Assembly: GCA_041395105.1 (NCBI GenBank)
Contig: JAWLBB010000001.1
Coordinates: forward strand, 1,656,294 to 1,720,293
Direction of reading: 5' to 3'
DNA length: 64,000 bases
From: Opitutaceae bacterium
GTDB lineage: Bacteria; Verrucomicrobiota; Verrucomicrobiia; Opitutales; Opitutaceae
Below, one piece after another: positions 35,535 to 44,305 of the stretch (its first letter is position 1; every line of letters starts with the position of its first letter). A model generated the notes under the pieces. That model was not told the DNA's origin. It did no database searches and saw nothing but the letters and a program-made list of their open reading frames with translations. The position numbers were made by a program, and so were the translations under genes.

Positions 35535-36446
35535 GTGTCGCATTCGCTTCCTGCTCCTGGAAAACTGATCATCTTCGGCTGCGGCTACCTGGGGCGGGCG
35601 CTGGCGGTGCGTGCCCGTGAGCTGGGGCTGACCGTGACCGTCGTCACCCGAAACCCCGGGACGGCGGCGGACCTGCGGAAGCTGGATGTGTCCGTGGTCG
35701 AAGGCCGGCTGCAGGATGACAGCTGGCACGGGGACGTTCCCGCCTCCCCCGAATACGTGGTCAACTGTGTGGGTTCCGCGGATCGGACGGATGAAGGCTA
35801 CCGGCAATCCTATCTCGAGGGGATGGCGTCGATACTTGAATGGGCGAAGGGCGGGGCTCCCGGTGTTTTTGTCTATACCAGCAGCACGGGGGTTTATGGC
35901 CGGGCGGACGGCATGGTCGACGAGGCGACCGTGCCCGAGCCCGATAGCGAGCGGAGTCGCATCCTTTTCCAGACCGAAGAGCTGGCAAGAGAGTCCTCGG
36001 CTTTTGATCGATGGTTCATCCTGCGCCTGGCCGGACTCTATGGTCCCGAGAGGCACCAATTGTTGGATCGGGTCCTGGCCGGGCAAACAATAGGGGCGGA
36101 CGAACCGGATCGTCCGCTCAATATCATTCACCGGGACGACGCGGTTGAGGCCATCCTCGCCTGCCTGGGCGCACCGGCGGCCATTCCCTCCCAAGTCTTC
36201 AATCTGTCCGGTGGTGAACCGGTCTCTCGGCGGGAGATGATGGAGTGGATCGAGAAACGGTGTCGGGAATTGGGCCTGAAGGTCGATTTGTCAGTCCACG
36301 TTTCCGAACCGCGACCTTCAAGGGTGCGTGAGATCCCGGATCGGATTGTCAGCGCTCGCCGAATCGGCGAAGTTGCTGGCTGGCGACCGCGGTATCCAGA
36401 CTTTCGGTCGGGCTACGAGGCGATCCTTGGAAGGGGTTTCCCTTGA
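35535..36446 (+). CDS. NAD-dependent epimerase/dehydratase family protein (YeeZ-like SDR)
   Basis: 303 residues from GTG 35535. The open frame extends to 35124 but runs antisense through the DJ-1 gene, so the later start is preferred. Rossmann motif IIFGCGYLGRALAVRA, then the atypical-SDR features VYTSSTGVYG (Tyr in the YxxxK region is replaced) and RLAGLYGPERHQLLD. Binding-site remnants include NIIHRDDAVEAILACL and FNLSGGEPVSRREM. This matches the extended SDR group around E. coli YeeZ, whose substrate is unknown. Ends 79 nt before ybaB. Confidence 0.82.
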   Translation: MSHSLPAPGKLIIFGCGYLGRALAVRARELGLTVTVVTRNPGTAADLRKLDVSVVEGRLQDDSWHGDVPASPEYVVNCVGSADRTDEGYRQSYLEGMASILEWAKGGAPGVFVYTSSTGVYGRADGMVDEATVPEPDSERSRILFQTEELARESSAFDRWFILRLAGLYGPERHQLLDRVLAGQTIGADEPDRPLNIIHRDDAVEAILACLGAPAAIPSQVFNLSGGEPVSRREMMEWIEKRCRELGLKVDLSVHVSEPRPSRVREIPDRIVSARRIGEVAGWRPRYPDFRSGYEAILGRGFP

Positions 36447-36525
36447 CGCCCCACTCAACCGAACCGAACCTCTGCAGATCCCCTCAGAGGGAATACGGAA
36501 CAATCTCAGACAGACGGGTTAAATC

Positions 36526-36834
36526 ATGGCAGGTGTAGGCAAACTTCTCAAACAGGCGCAGAAGATGCAGAAACAGATGGAAGCCATTCAGGCTTCCCTG
36601 GCGGCGATGGAGATCGACGTTTCGAGTGGCGGCGGTGCCGTCGCGGTCAAGATCAGCGGTCAGGGCGAGTTTCGCGCCCTGAAGCTCGATCCGGAGTTCC
36701 TCAAGGAGGAGGCGTCTTTCGTGGAGGAGACCATCCTGGACGCGATCAAGGAGGCCGCGGCCAAGGCCAAGTCGGTCAGCGAGGCCGAAATGGGCAAGGC
36801 CACAGCCGGCCTGAGCCTGCCCGGCATGTTCTGA
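36526..36834 (+). CDS. Nucleoid-associated protein YbaB/EbfC
   Basis: 102 residues. It starts MAGVGKLLKQAQKMQKQMEAIQ, the typical coiled-coil N-terminus, followed by the DNA-binding core VSSGGGAVAVKISGQGEFRALKLDPE. A small homodimeric 'tweezer' that binds DNA and organises the nucleoid. The gene is 28 nt upstream of recR, the conserved ybaB-recR pairing of many bacteria, and probably shares its transcript. Confidence 0.95.
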   Translation: MAGVGKLLKQAQKMQKQMEAIQASLAAMEIDVSSGGGAVAVKISGQGEFRALKLDPEFLKEEASFVEETILDAIKEAAAKAKSVSEAEMGKATAGLSLPGMF

Positions 36835-36862
36835 GTTTCTTTTTCTCAGGACGAAATAACCC

Positions 36863-37456
36863 ATGGCTGGCGCTTTCGACGCATTGGTGGCGCGCTTGAA
36901 GCGGTTGCCGGGGATCGGTCACCGATCGGCCGAACGTATCGCCGTGCACCTTCTGGTCGGCCGGCCGGATGAGTTGGCGGCCCTGGTCGGTTCACTGGAG
37001 GAAGCGGGTCGAAAGATCCACCGATGCGCCCGGTGCGGCAATCTGGCCGAGGAGAATGAATGTACGGTCTGCCAGGATCCGCGACGCCGTTCGGAAGTGA
37101 TCTGCGTGGTGGAAGGGGTTCCGGACCTCGTGGCAATCGAGCGGGCGGAGAGTTTTCAGGGGCTCTATCATGTGCTTCATGGCAAACTCTCGCCGATTCA
37201 CGGGATCGGACCGGAGCAGCTGAACCTTGATAGTCTGGGGGAGCGACTGGCCGGGGGAGAGGTCAGCGAACTCATCCTGGCTCTGGGCAACGACATCGAA
37301 GGCGAGGCCACCTGCCACTACATCACGGAGCACCTGGCGGTTGGAGGGGTCAACGTCACCCGGATCGGTTTCGGGCTGCCCAGCGGCGGCGGCGTCCTCT
37401 ATGCGGACTCGGTCACCCTGAAGAACGCGCTCGAGGCGCGGCGGCATTATTCCTGA
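36863..37456 (+). CDS. recR: Recombination mediator RecR
   Basis: 197 residues, standard length. N-terminal HhH LKRLPGIGHRSAERIAVHLL, then the C4 zinc finger CARCGNLAEENECTVC (about 57-72), and a Toprim domain starting VICVVEGVPDLVAIERAESFQGLYHVLHG. The Walker-B-like C-terminal element follows. It works with RecF/RecO to load RecA on gapped DNA. Cotranscribed with ybaB. The C-terminal tail ends EARRHYS. tRNA-Gly(CCC) lies 97 nt downstream on the same strand. Confidence 0.97.
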   Translation: MAGAFDALVARLKRLPGIGHRSAERIAVHLLVGRPDELAALVGSLEEAGRKIHRCARCGNLAEENECTVCQDPRRRSEVICVVEGVPDLVAIERAESFQGLYHVLHGKLSPIHGIGPEQLNLDSLGERLAGGEVSELILALGNDIEGEATCHYITEHLAVGGVNVTRIGFGLPSGGGVLYADSVTLKNALEARRHYS

Positions 37457-37553
37457 TCTGCGGGCTGCTTCGGCGGGGTTTTTCCGGGACCGCAATCCGG
37501 GGCTTGTCAAAGACCTGAGGACCTGCAAACCTTCGGCCATTCCCCTTCACTGG

Positions 37554-37627
37554 GCGGGCATAGTACATCGGTAGTATGCGAGCTTCCCAAGCTTGAGAGG
37601 AGGGTTCGATTCCCTCTGCCCGCACCA
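37554..37627 (+). tRNA. tRNA-Gly (anticodon CCC)
   Basis: Full cloverleaf by eye: acceptor GCGGGCA/TGCCCGC, D-arm GTAC/GTAT, anticodon stem CGAGC/GCTTG with loop TTCCCAA (anticodon CCC, reads GGG), T-arm GAGGG-TTCGATT-CCCTC, and encoded CCA at 37625-37627. Its 3' 16 nt are duplicated at 37749-37764. Confidence 0.96.
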
Positions 37628-37653
37628 CCAGTAGTGGGGAATGCGACCGTTTG

Positions 37654-37695
37654 GACCGGCTGAGCTCTCCGTTGTGAATCAGGAAAGAGCCGGTC
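37654..37695. other. 8-bp inverted repeat between the tRNA copies
   Basis: GACCGGCT at 37654-37661 pairs with AGCCGGTC at 37688-37695 across a 26-nt loop. It lies inside the segment bracketed by the tRNA-Gly 3' end and its duplicate. No T-run follows, so it is not a clear terminator. Confidence 0.4.
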
Positions 37696-37748
37696 ATCGA
37701 AACGATGTCTCCGCTTCGCTTCGAGTGTCGTCACTTCGTTCCTCGGAA

Positions 37749-37764
37749 CCCTCTGCCCGCACCA
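37749..37764 (+). repeat. Duplicated 3' end of tRNA-Gly(CCC), attachment-site-like
   Basis: CCCTCTGCCCGCACCA at 37749-37764 repeats exactly the last 16 nt of the tRNA (37612-37627), including CCA, with no similarity on either side. The two copies bracket about 120 bp. Direct repeats of tRNA 3' ends are the usual footprint of tyrosine-recombinase integration. No integrase is present between them, so this may be an old, emptied or mostly deleted insertion. The rest of 37765-37956 shows nothing I can assign. Confidence 0.6.
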
Positions 37765-37956
37765 TCCATTTCGTCGACTGAAGCCTATTGATCTTTTCTT
37801 GACGGACCCTTCGCTTGGTCCGGACGCTGTGAAAGGTTGAATTCGGACTTGCTGAAGACCCGGGCGACCGGAGCCCCAGCCTTTGGGGAGTTCGAATTCG
37901 GGCAGATCTGGTGGGGCGCTGCAAATCCGGCGAAGGGTGAGGATGCACGAGCTATC

Positions 37957-40900
37957 TCACCAGCGGACCTCCGGATTGCCGATGGTATATTGGAACCGGT
38001 ACCCGTGGTTGTCAGCCCAGAGCGAGGCGCTTCGCTTGAGATCAGGGTGGCCGCAGTTGTAGAAATCCTCCGCGATGGCAACGGTGCCGCGCGTATCAAT
38101 GATTTCTTCCAACATCGCAACGGTTGCTTCATCCGCGCGATTGATGAGGGTGCGCAGGGCATCGCGCAGCAGAGCGCTTGTCCCCGATTGCGGTGGGAGG
38201 AGCCGTTCCGCTGCGATCACCGCCGGAAGTGCTCCCGGCGGCGCCCAGAACCAGGCTGCCTGGGCGAACAGCTCCTCCCAGGTGGTCTTGCCGGTGAGGA
38301 TTGCCGCTGCATGGCGCGCCGACTGTTCTTCCGCTTTGTCCGCGATCTGCTGGAGCAACCCCTGGTCGTCGATTGATTGAAGCCCGATGCGGAGGACTTC
38401 ATGATCGTGGGAGTGGAGGACAACTCTGGCCAGTGATCGATCGTCCGGGATCCTGTTGACGGCGGCCAGTCGTATGACGTCCAACGGCGATTCTAGGGCA
38501 AGGTTGACAAGCTCATCAAGGTGCCACTCTGGTGAGAGGTCGTTTTCGATTCTCCCGATTTCCTCTGCAACCGCGATTCTGGCCGACTCGATCTGAAGTT
38601 CGAACGCCGCCAGTTCGTCGCCATTCGCGGCTCCCCGCAGTCGCGTTTCAAAGGCTCCTCGCACCTCGGCTCGATCGGAGTCGGTTGCGCCCGCCGTGAG
38701 CAGCAGGGGATCGTTGATTGCCCCGATTGCGGCCAAACCTACTATCGTCGAAGGGTCCTGTTGTGTGAGGGCAAAGAGGAAGCGTTCGTCGTCGATCAAC
38801 CTTACCACCCTTCGGCGCGCATAGGCATACGGTTCGATTCTGGCCATTCCCTGCAACAGCCCATCGTCGGGACTTGCGAATGCGGCATACAATCGAAGGT
38901 AGAGGCTGCGCGGGAGCGACGCGGCCGCCGGGAGGATCTCGGGTTCGTCGTCACCGGCCTTTTTGATGATCGGATTCGCCGCCAGACCCAGGGCGCGTTG
39001 GGTTGGCTGAAGAACGAGATCTCGAGCGACTTCCCGAACGGCGGGTGACGGGTCCGAAGTCGCCAACCGGAGAAGCGGCAGGGGACTCCTGAGGTTCATG
39101 GTGGCCGCCAGCCGGACCTTGTCGCTGCGCGCCCAGTCAACTCTCTCCTCGAGAAACGTCTGCTCGTGTATCCGCGAAAGAGCGGCGGCCTGGACGTCTT
39201 CCGAAATATCGTAACGGGCCGTTCTTTCGACGGTCGCGAAGTCGGACAGGTACTTGACCGCGACAGCGCGTGCCTCCGCCTGGGTTTGCTCGGAGACGAT
39301 GCGCATGAGTGTTTCCTGATCCATTTCGAGGACCCGTTTGGGTTCCAGCGCGAGCATCCGTTTCATTGCTTCGAATTGAATGCTCCGGCAACGTTCCCTG
39401 TTTGCCTCATCGTCGGTGGGCAAAATGGCGGCAGGACCGGTCTCGGACGCCACGGCGGTGGCAAACTCCAGCTCTTCCGTGGACCCAATCCTGCGCGCGA
39501 GGAGGTTGAGCAAGTGCCATCGAGCACGCTGGCGCGTGTCATCGAGATCCGGGTGCTGCACAATGGCCGCGAGAACGTCGATGACCTCGATCTCGTCTGC
39601 AAAGCGTCCACGTGCCCCGGAATCGTCCAGGCGCAGGAGAAATTCGATGGCCTCCGCCGGCTTCGCAATCTTCGCCAAGCGAAGCCGCGCCCAAGCATCG
39701 GTCCCCATGGCTCTTGTGCCTGGGTTGAGCGCAATCCGCTGAAGTGCAGCCGCATCGTTCAGGTGTTTGACCGCGGTCCAAGCGATGGGAATATAATCGT
39801 TGAGTGCAAGGTTCTCAATTACGGACTGGTCGTCGATCTTATCGATCGCCGCCTCGATGAGCGCGCTACTTGCCGACCTGGAGATCAAACGGTCCATCTG
39901 GTCCGGGGGAGTCAGCTCCACGAGGCGAATCCCGGCGGTCTCCGAACGAGCGTAAACTGGTTTGTCATTCTCGTGATGGGTTGGCCCCTGTGAATAGGCC
40001 ATCGTAAGGAGCGCATCCCTTTCGGTAATGCGCGAGATCGCGAGGTCACGGATTTCGTCGGGACCATCGCTTCTCGCGATATCAATCAGGACCTCCTGAT
40101 TGTTGAGTCGTTGAATCGCCGCACGTGCCAGATCCGGCTCTTCCGTCTCTTGTGCCCAAAGGACCCGTTGCTCGCTGTCCGGAGGAAGGTGTGCGACCAG
40201 CAGGATCCTGGCCCGGGTTCGAACCCGCAGGTCAGTCGCGTCATCCGCGATGGTCGAGAGGCGGGCGGGATCGTCGATCCGGTCGACCGCAGCGATGCTG
40301 ATCGGGGGCCGATCCGCTTCCAGCGCAATCGCGGTCAAGACCTCTTGATCCCCCAACATCGAAATCGCGGCCAGTCTGATGTCATCGTGTGCAGATGACT
40401 GAAGAATTTGCCGGATCCGATCCGGATCGGTGATCCTGGCGAGAGCCCGCAGGCGGTCCGGCGAATGGGCGGAGTTCAGCGCAATCGATTCGAGAAGAGC
40501 CGGATCGCGGATCCGGTCAACGGCTTCCGACCGGACGGCCCAATGGTGATCGGTTTGGGCGATGGCTGCGAGCGCGTCTTCGTCCTCCAACCGGGCGGTG
40601 GCTGACTTGCGTGCACCCCACTGGACCGCGTCGGCGGCAACCTTGTCGATCTGCTCTTGAGTCAGTCTGGCGGTCGCCTCGCAGGCCAGGTCGTAGTCCT
40701 TGCTTCTTAGGGCGACGGCCAGAAGCAGATCAGGTTCGTTCAGCCGCAAGAGTGAGGTTCGACGAATGATCCACAATCGATCGTCTGTTGCGAAGCGGGC
40801 CAGAAGCGGCTGATTGGAGATGCGGTCGAGGGCGAGCAGCCGGAGCCCCCAGTCGGAATTGTCTGCCGCGAGATCCTCGAGAAACGCAGGCTCCTGAATC

Positions 40901-41697
40901 CGTGCCACCGCCCTGTAGCGGAACACCGGGTTCGTTGTTTTTAGGGCGATCTGCTTGAGAAGGGACTGGTCCGAGGTGGCATTCAGAACGAACCCGCACA
41001 ATCGGTCGGTGGGCGAAGTGGCGACCAACTTTTCGAGCGTTTGCGGGTTCCTGATCTTTGTGAGTGTCCGTGAAAACAGGTCATCGAGAGCATCATCGGC
41101 CTCGGGTTTCTCCAGCTTCGCGGCAAGGGTCGAGGCAACAACCGCCAGTTGCTCATCGTCCGTCAGCCGCTCGAAAGCGGCGTTCCGCACGGCCGGCCAG
41201 CGCGATTCCAGGATGATTCTGGCCAGGAGGCGTGGATCGTTGATTCCCTCAATCGCAGCCAGTCGGAGCTCGTCGTATTTGTATTTGGGATCGAGAGCGA
41301 AATCGGTCAGGAACTCCTCGTCCGTGATCCGTTTGATCGCAGCCACCTGAACATTCCAACTACGATCGAACTGCGCGTGCCATTGCAGTTTTTCCGGATC
41401 GTCCACTCTTTGCAGGGCAGCAATCCGTTCCTTTGCTTCGTTGCTTTCGAGACTGGGTCTGCAGCCGCCGATCAGCAGACCGAAGATGCAGACCACCGAA
41501 ACGGCTGTTGACCGAAAACAAGACGGCCTGCGGAGCCTCCCCTTCGTTCCTGGCACGAGAAGAGTCGATTGGGTGGATGCCATGAGGATGGGGCTTGCCT
41601 TTGACTCCGGCTTTCGACGAGCGCGGGGACTTGCTCCTTTCTCTGAAATTCCTGTTTCGATTGCAAGCCCCCCGATGGTCTGCTTGGTCATTGTCAT
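37957..41697 (-). CDS. Giant 26-residue-repeat (HEAT/LRV-like) lipoprotein, 1246 aa
   Basis: Not a named family. ATG 41697 is chosen because AGGAGG sits 5 nt upstream, the best ribosome site in the window; an in-frame TTG at 41952 lacks one. A basic leader ends in the lipobox LIGGC with Cys79. After it come at least 20 tandem units of about 26 residues, roughly A-h-x-R-I-x-D-P-x-x-L-x-x-I-A-x(7)-V-R-x-x. Examples are AVDRIRDPALLESIALNS and ALARITDPDRIRQILQSS. This predicts an alpha-solenoid like HEAT or leucine-rich-variant repeats. Regions near 650-700 and 800-900 are irregular. It is probably a periplasmic or outer-membrane scaffold. It is monocistronic, beside the tRNA duplicate and divergent from vapBC across 388 bp in which nothing else is assignable. 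Confidence 0.8.
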   Translation of the reverse strand: MTMTKQTIGGLAIETGISEKGASPRARRKPESKASPILMASTQSTLLVPGTKGRLRRPSCFRSTAVSVVCIFGLLIGGCRPSLESNEAKERIAALQRVDDPEKLQWHAQFDRSWNVQVAAIKRITDEEFLTDFALDPKYKYDELRLAAIEGINDPRLLARIILESRWPAVRNAAFERLTDDEQLAVVASTLAAKLEKPEADDALDDLFSRTLTKIRNPQTLEKLVATSPTDRLCGFVLNATSDQSLLKQIALKTTNPVFRYRAVARIQEPAFLEDLAADNSDWGLRLLALDRISNQPLLARFATDDRLWIIRRTSLLRLNEPDLLLAVALRSKDYDLACEATARLTQEQIDKVAADAVQWGARKSATARLEDEDALAAIAQTDHHWAVRSEAVDRIRDPALLESIALNSAHSPDRLRALARITDPDRIRQILQSSAHDDIRLAAISMLGDQEVLTAIALEADRPPISIAAVDRIDDPARLSTIADDATDLRVRTRARILLVAHLPPDSEQRVLWAQETEEPDLARAAIQRLNNQEVLIDIARSDGPDEIRDLAISRITERDALLTMAYSQGPTHHENDKPVYARSETAGIRLVELTPPDQMDRLISRSASSALIEAAIDKIDDQSVIENLALNDYIPIAWTAVKHLNDAAALQRIALNPGTRAMGTDAWARLRLAKIAKPAEAIEFLLRLDDSGARGRFADEIEVIDVLAAIVQHPDLDDTRQRARWHLLNLLARRIGSTEELEFATAVASETGPAAILPTDDEANRERCRSIQFEAMKRMLALEPKRVLEMDQETLMRIVSEQTQAEARAVAVKYLSDFATVERTARYDISEDVQAAALSRIHEQTFLEERVDWARSDKVRLAATMNLRSPLPLLRLATSDPSPAVREVARDLVLQPTQRALGLAANPIIKKAGDDEPEILPAAASLPRSLYLRLYAAFASPDDGLLQGMARIEPYAYARRRVVRLIDDERFLFALTQQDPSTIVGLAAIGAINDPLLLTAGATDSDRAEVRGAFETRLRGAANGDELAAFELQIESARIAVAEEIGRIENDLSPEWHLDELVNLALESPLDVIRLAAVNRIPDDRSLARVVLHSHDHEVLRIGLQSIDDQGLLQQIADKAEEQSARHAAAILTGKTTWEELFAQAAWFWAPPGALPAVIAAERLLPPQSGTSALLRDALRTLINRADEATVAMLEEIIDTRGTVAIAEDFYNCGHPDLKRSASLWADNHGYRFQYTIGNPEVRW

Positions 41698-42085
41698 CGT
41701 GTCCTCCTGCAATGAAGAGAAGGGTCCAGCCTGACATCCAGTCAGGAAATGGTGTGGGATAGTATGGTGGGCCCTTAAGAGTCCTTGGCCAGCGTTGCTC
41801 GAGCGGGCGAAGACCGACAGGCCTGCACCCGCTCGACCGCCTTGCCCAAGACCTCGTGATGATTCGCTTAGGTGAGCCCATTGGTCGGACACCACACGGG
41901 CCTGTGGAAGGCAGGGGCAGGGGCGGGCTCCGGATCGGATTAGCCATGGCAATCAACCGCCTGATCCAGAGCACAGCATCGGGAAGGATGTTCTCGGATT
42001 TCAGACTCCTCTGGGTTCCTTTGGATGTGGGGACGGGGGATCCCCTTCGTCTTGAGCTTCTACGAATTCATGCGAATGGTAAGGA

Positions 42086-42367
42086 ATGAAGACGCTTCAG
42101 TCAAAGGTCACCTCCAAGGGACAGGTGACCCTGCCAAAGCAACTCCGCACCCAGCTTTCCATCCGGAGCGGGGATCGACTGGAATTCGTTCTGGAGAACT
42201 CGAATCGGATTTCAGTCCGCAAGAAACGGAAACCCGGCTCTTCCGCAGGGTGTGGACGACCCTTCGTCAAGGCGGGGAAACGCGCACCGACCAGCGAAGA
42301 AATGGACGCTGGCATCCGGCGGGCCATGGCAGGGAAGTTCGGACATCTGAAGCCCGGAATTGAGTGA
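42086..42367 (+). CDS. AbrB/SpoVT-type antitoxin (VapB-like)
   Basis: 93 residues. The swapped-hairpin AbrB motif is KVTSKGQVTLPKQLRTQLSIRSGDRLEFVLENSNRISVRKK at about 7-47. The C-terminal half, with RAPTSEEMDAGIRRAMAGKFG, is the toxin-binding tail seen in VapB antitoxins. The stop overlaps the toxin start as GTGA at 42364-42367, giving tight translational coupling. It should bind DNA near its own promoter and neutralise the PIN nuclease. Upstream is a 388-bp gap to the giant lipoprotein gene. Confidence 0.9.
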   Translation: MKTLQSKVTSKGQVTLPKQLRTQLSIRSGDRLEFVLENSNRISVRKKRKPGSSAGCGRPFVKAGKRAPTSEEMDAGIRRAMAGKFGHLKPGIE

Positions 42368-42744
42368 TCGCTTTCGACACCAACTACCTGGTCAGGCATA
42401 TTGTCCAGGACGATCCCGCCCAGTGCCGCGTCGTGTCGTCCACCATTGAGACGGAGACAGCCGCGGAGCGGTCCATTCGCATCTTTGATCTCGTGCTCCT
42501 GGAAACTGCGTGGGTTTTGCAGGCCGTCTATGCATTCGACCATGAGGCCCTGTGGCATGTGCTGAACGAAATCGCCGGGGACTCCGCTTTCAGCTTCGAT
42601 GACCCGATCCGTCTTCGGTCTGCCCTTGCGAAGTACCGACGGGGAACGGCCGAATTCGCCGACTGCCTGATTTCCATTGCGGCCAAGGAAGAAGGCCTTG
42701 AACTGAAGACCTTCGACAAGCCACTCCGGAAGGAAATTCCGTAG
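42364..42744 (+). CDS. PIN-domain ribonuclease toxin (VapC-like)
   Basis: 126 residues, GTG start overlapping the antitoxin stop. The four PIN acidic residues are visible: D5 (IAFDTNYLVR), E47 (LLETAWVL), D100 (EFADCLISI) and D118 (KTFDKPL). Mg2+-dependent RNase, in this group usually cutting tRNA or rRNA. MIAFDTNYLVR is the usual opening of chromosomally encoded VapC. A REP-like unit lies about 70 nt downstream. Confidence 0.9.
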   Translation: MIAFDTNYLVRHIVQDDPAQCRVVSSTIETETAAERSIRIFDLVLLETAWVLQAVYAFDHEALWHVLNEIAGDSAFSFDDPIRLRSALAKYRRGTAEFADCLISIAAKEEGLELKTFDKPLRKEIP

Positions 42745-42811
42745 GCTGGGTCGAAAGGATGAATGGTCGACCCGTAACAGGATAAGCGTTGCGCATCGAC
42801 CCCGGGCTGAC

Positions 42812-42850
42812 CCGACGTGGTATCGAGGGCTAAACCCTCTCCTACGGGTG
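42812..42850 (-). repeat. REP-like palindromic unit (same family as the 54.1-kb array)
   Basis: Read on the minus strand it is GTAGGAGAGGGTTTAGCCCTC followed by GATACC. The GAGGG-TTTAG-CCCTC hairpin and flanks match the units at 54.1 kb (GTAGGAGAGGCTTTACGCCTCGATCC) with compensatory changes in the stem. It lies in the gap between vapC and the Gfo/Idh/MocA gene. Confidence 0.6.
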
Positions 42851-42943
42851 ATTCGGGAGGTTCGCCCTTTCTGTTTCACTCGACGCACGATCCGGGTTCC
42901 GTGCTTGATGCCGCCTTGTTTGCCGTGGTAGGTCCTCGCTCTT

Positions 42944-43975
42944 ATGAAACGTTTTCCGGATGCGGGTTCAATCACGGTCGGCGTGGTCGGTTACGGCGGG
43001 GCCTTCAACATGGGCCGCGCCCACCTCAACGAGATGAAACGGGCGGGGATGACGCCGGTGGCCGTGGCGGAGATCGATCCCGCGCGCCTGGCCGTGGCAG
43101 GGGAGGATTTTCCCGGGATCGAGACTTACCGAAATCTGGCCACCCTCTTGCGCAGGTCGGACGTCAACCTCATCACGCTTATCACCCCGCACAACACCCA
43201 TGCCCGTCTCGGGTTGCAGGCGCTACGGGCCGGGCGGCACGTGGTTTGCGAAAAGCCGATGGCGATCACCACGGCGGAGTGTGACGCGTTGATCGCGGCT
43301 GCGAAGAAGAACCGTGTGGTGGTTTCCACCTATCACAACCGGCATTGGGACGGGCGAATCCGGCAGGCGGTCGAGGACGTGGTGGACGCGCGTCGCATCG
43401 GTGACATCGTGCGGGTCGAGGCTCACATGGGGAGCCGGAGGATGCCGGCGGACTGGTGGCGCTCCAGCAAGTCGATTTCGGGGGGAATCCTCTACGATTG
43501 GGGTGTCCATCTTCTCGAATACAGCCTCCAGCTGATACGCTCGGAGATCGTGGAGGTCTCGGGCTTTGCCAAGCGCGGGTATTGGGGGCCGCAGACGCGC
43601 TGGGGTGCCGATGCCAACGAGGATGAGGGCTTTGCCGTGGTGCGCTTCCGCAACGGGGTCGTCCTGACACTCCTGGTCTCCGCCCTAGATTCCAACCCAA
43701 AGCGCGGGTGGGTCGAACTGGTGGGGACGGAAGGCAATTACCTCATCGACGGCCCGGGCAACGAATGCATCCGCCGCGACGGTGACACTCTGACGACCAC
43801 CACGAGCAACCAGGCCGATGAGGGCTGGCGCTTCTATCAGAACCTGGCCGACCACCTGACCGGCCGGGAGAAACTGGTGATCACGGCCGAGTGGGCGCGG
43901 CGGCCGATCCATATCCTCGACCTGGCGAACCGAAGCGCGCGCCTCGGTCGCTCGCTCAAGGCCACTTATCGCTAG
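42944..43975 (+). CDS. Gfo/Idh/MocA family NAD(P)-dependent oxidoreductase
   Basis: 343 residues. N-terminal Rossmann fold VGVVGYGGAFNMGRAHLNEM, the conserved LITPHNTHARLGLQALRAGRHVVCEKPMA with the EKP motif at the active site, and the C-terminal beta domain. Members oxidise sugars, inositols or related carbonyl compounds. Substrate not determinable here. Verrucomicrobiota carry many paralogues tied to polysaccharide use. ATG 42944, no clear Shine-Dalgarno. Lone gene; a GC-rich inverted repeat follows its stop. Confidence 0.92.
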   Translation: MKRFPDAGSITVGVVGYGGAFNMGRAHLNEMKRAGMTPVAVAEIDPARLAVAGEDFPGIETYRNLATLLRRSDVNLITLITPHNTHARLGLQALRAGRHVVCEKPMAITTAECDALIAAAKKNRVVVSTYHNRHWDGRIRQAVEDVVDARRIGDIVRVEAHMGSRRMPADWWRSSKSISGGILYDWGVHLLEYSLQLIRSEIVEVSGFAKRGYWGPQTRWGADANEDEGFAVVRFRNGVVLTLLVSALDSNPKRGWVELVGTEGNYLIDGPGNECIRRDGDTLTTTTSNQADEGWRFYQNLADHLTGREKLVITAEWARRPIHILDLANRSARLGRSLKATYR

Positions 43976-43988
43976 GGTGGGTGGTGGG

Positions 43989-44012
43989 GGCAGGAGGTCC
44001 CCGCCTGCTCAG
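43989..44012. repeat. GC-rich hairpin after the oxidoreductase gene, possibly REP-like
   Basis: GCAGG-AGGTCCCCG-CCTGC begins just after the stop and resembles the GGCTGGACGTCCCCGGCCAGCC-type hairpin at 59.66 kb. It could be a degenerate repeat unit or simply a 3'-end stem-loop; no T-run follows. Confidence 0.35.
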
Positions 44013-44087
44013 GCGGAAGCCCTGAAGAGTCAGCCCGGACCCTGATGATTCTCGAACCGTCAATGGACGGACGCCGTCTGACCGACT

Positions 44088-44282
44088 TCAGGCGCCGTCA
44101 AAGCTTTCCTTGATAACTCCAGCCAGGTCCGTGAGCAGCTTCCCACTCTTGCCGATATACGATGAGCCGTGCATGACGGCCAGGGTTTCGGGCTCGAGGG
44201 CGGCGAGTCCACGGAGGACGCCCTCGGTCTGGCTGGTGTAGGGCATGTAATCGGCGAGTGGTCCCTGTTGCATTTGATGCAT
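44088..44282 (-). pseudogene. C-terminal stump of a metallo-beta-lactamase-fold hydrolase
   Basis: 64 residues. MPYTSQTEGVLRGLAALEPETLAVMHGSSYIGKSGKLLTDLA resembles the extreme C-terminus of MBL-fold proteins, where 'LEP ... AVMHGSS' precedes a final helix. The metal-binding HxHxDH part is absent, and the sequence upstream turns into the surface-protein pseudogene within 25 nt. It is therefore a truncated remnant rather than a small gene. Confidence in the family is moderate because only the tail survives. Confidence 0.55.
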
Positions 44283-44305
44283 CGCCGTCCTTGCCGGACC
44301 CGACG

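Noticed and set aside
41698..42085. Upstream extension of the giant lipoprotein (TTG at 41952) or an extra gene
   Set aside because: No ribosome site and no protein-like composition; AGGAGG before 41697 is decisive for the later start.
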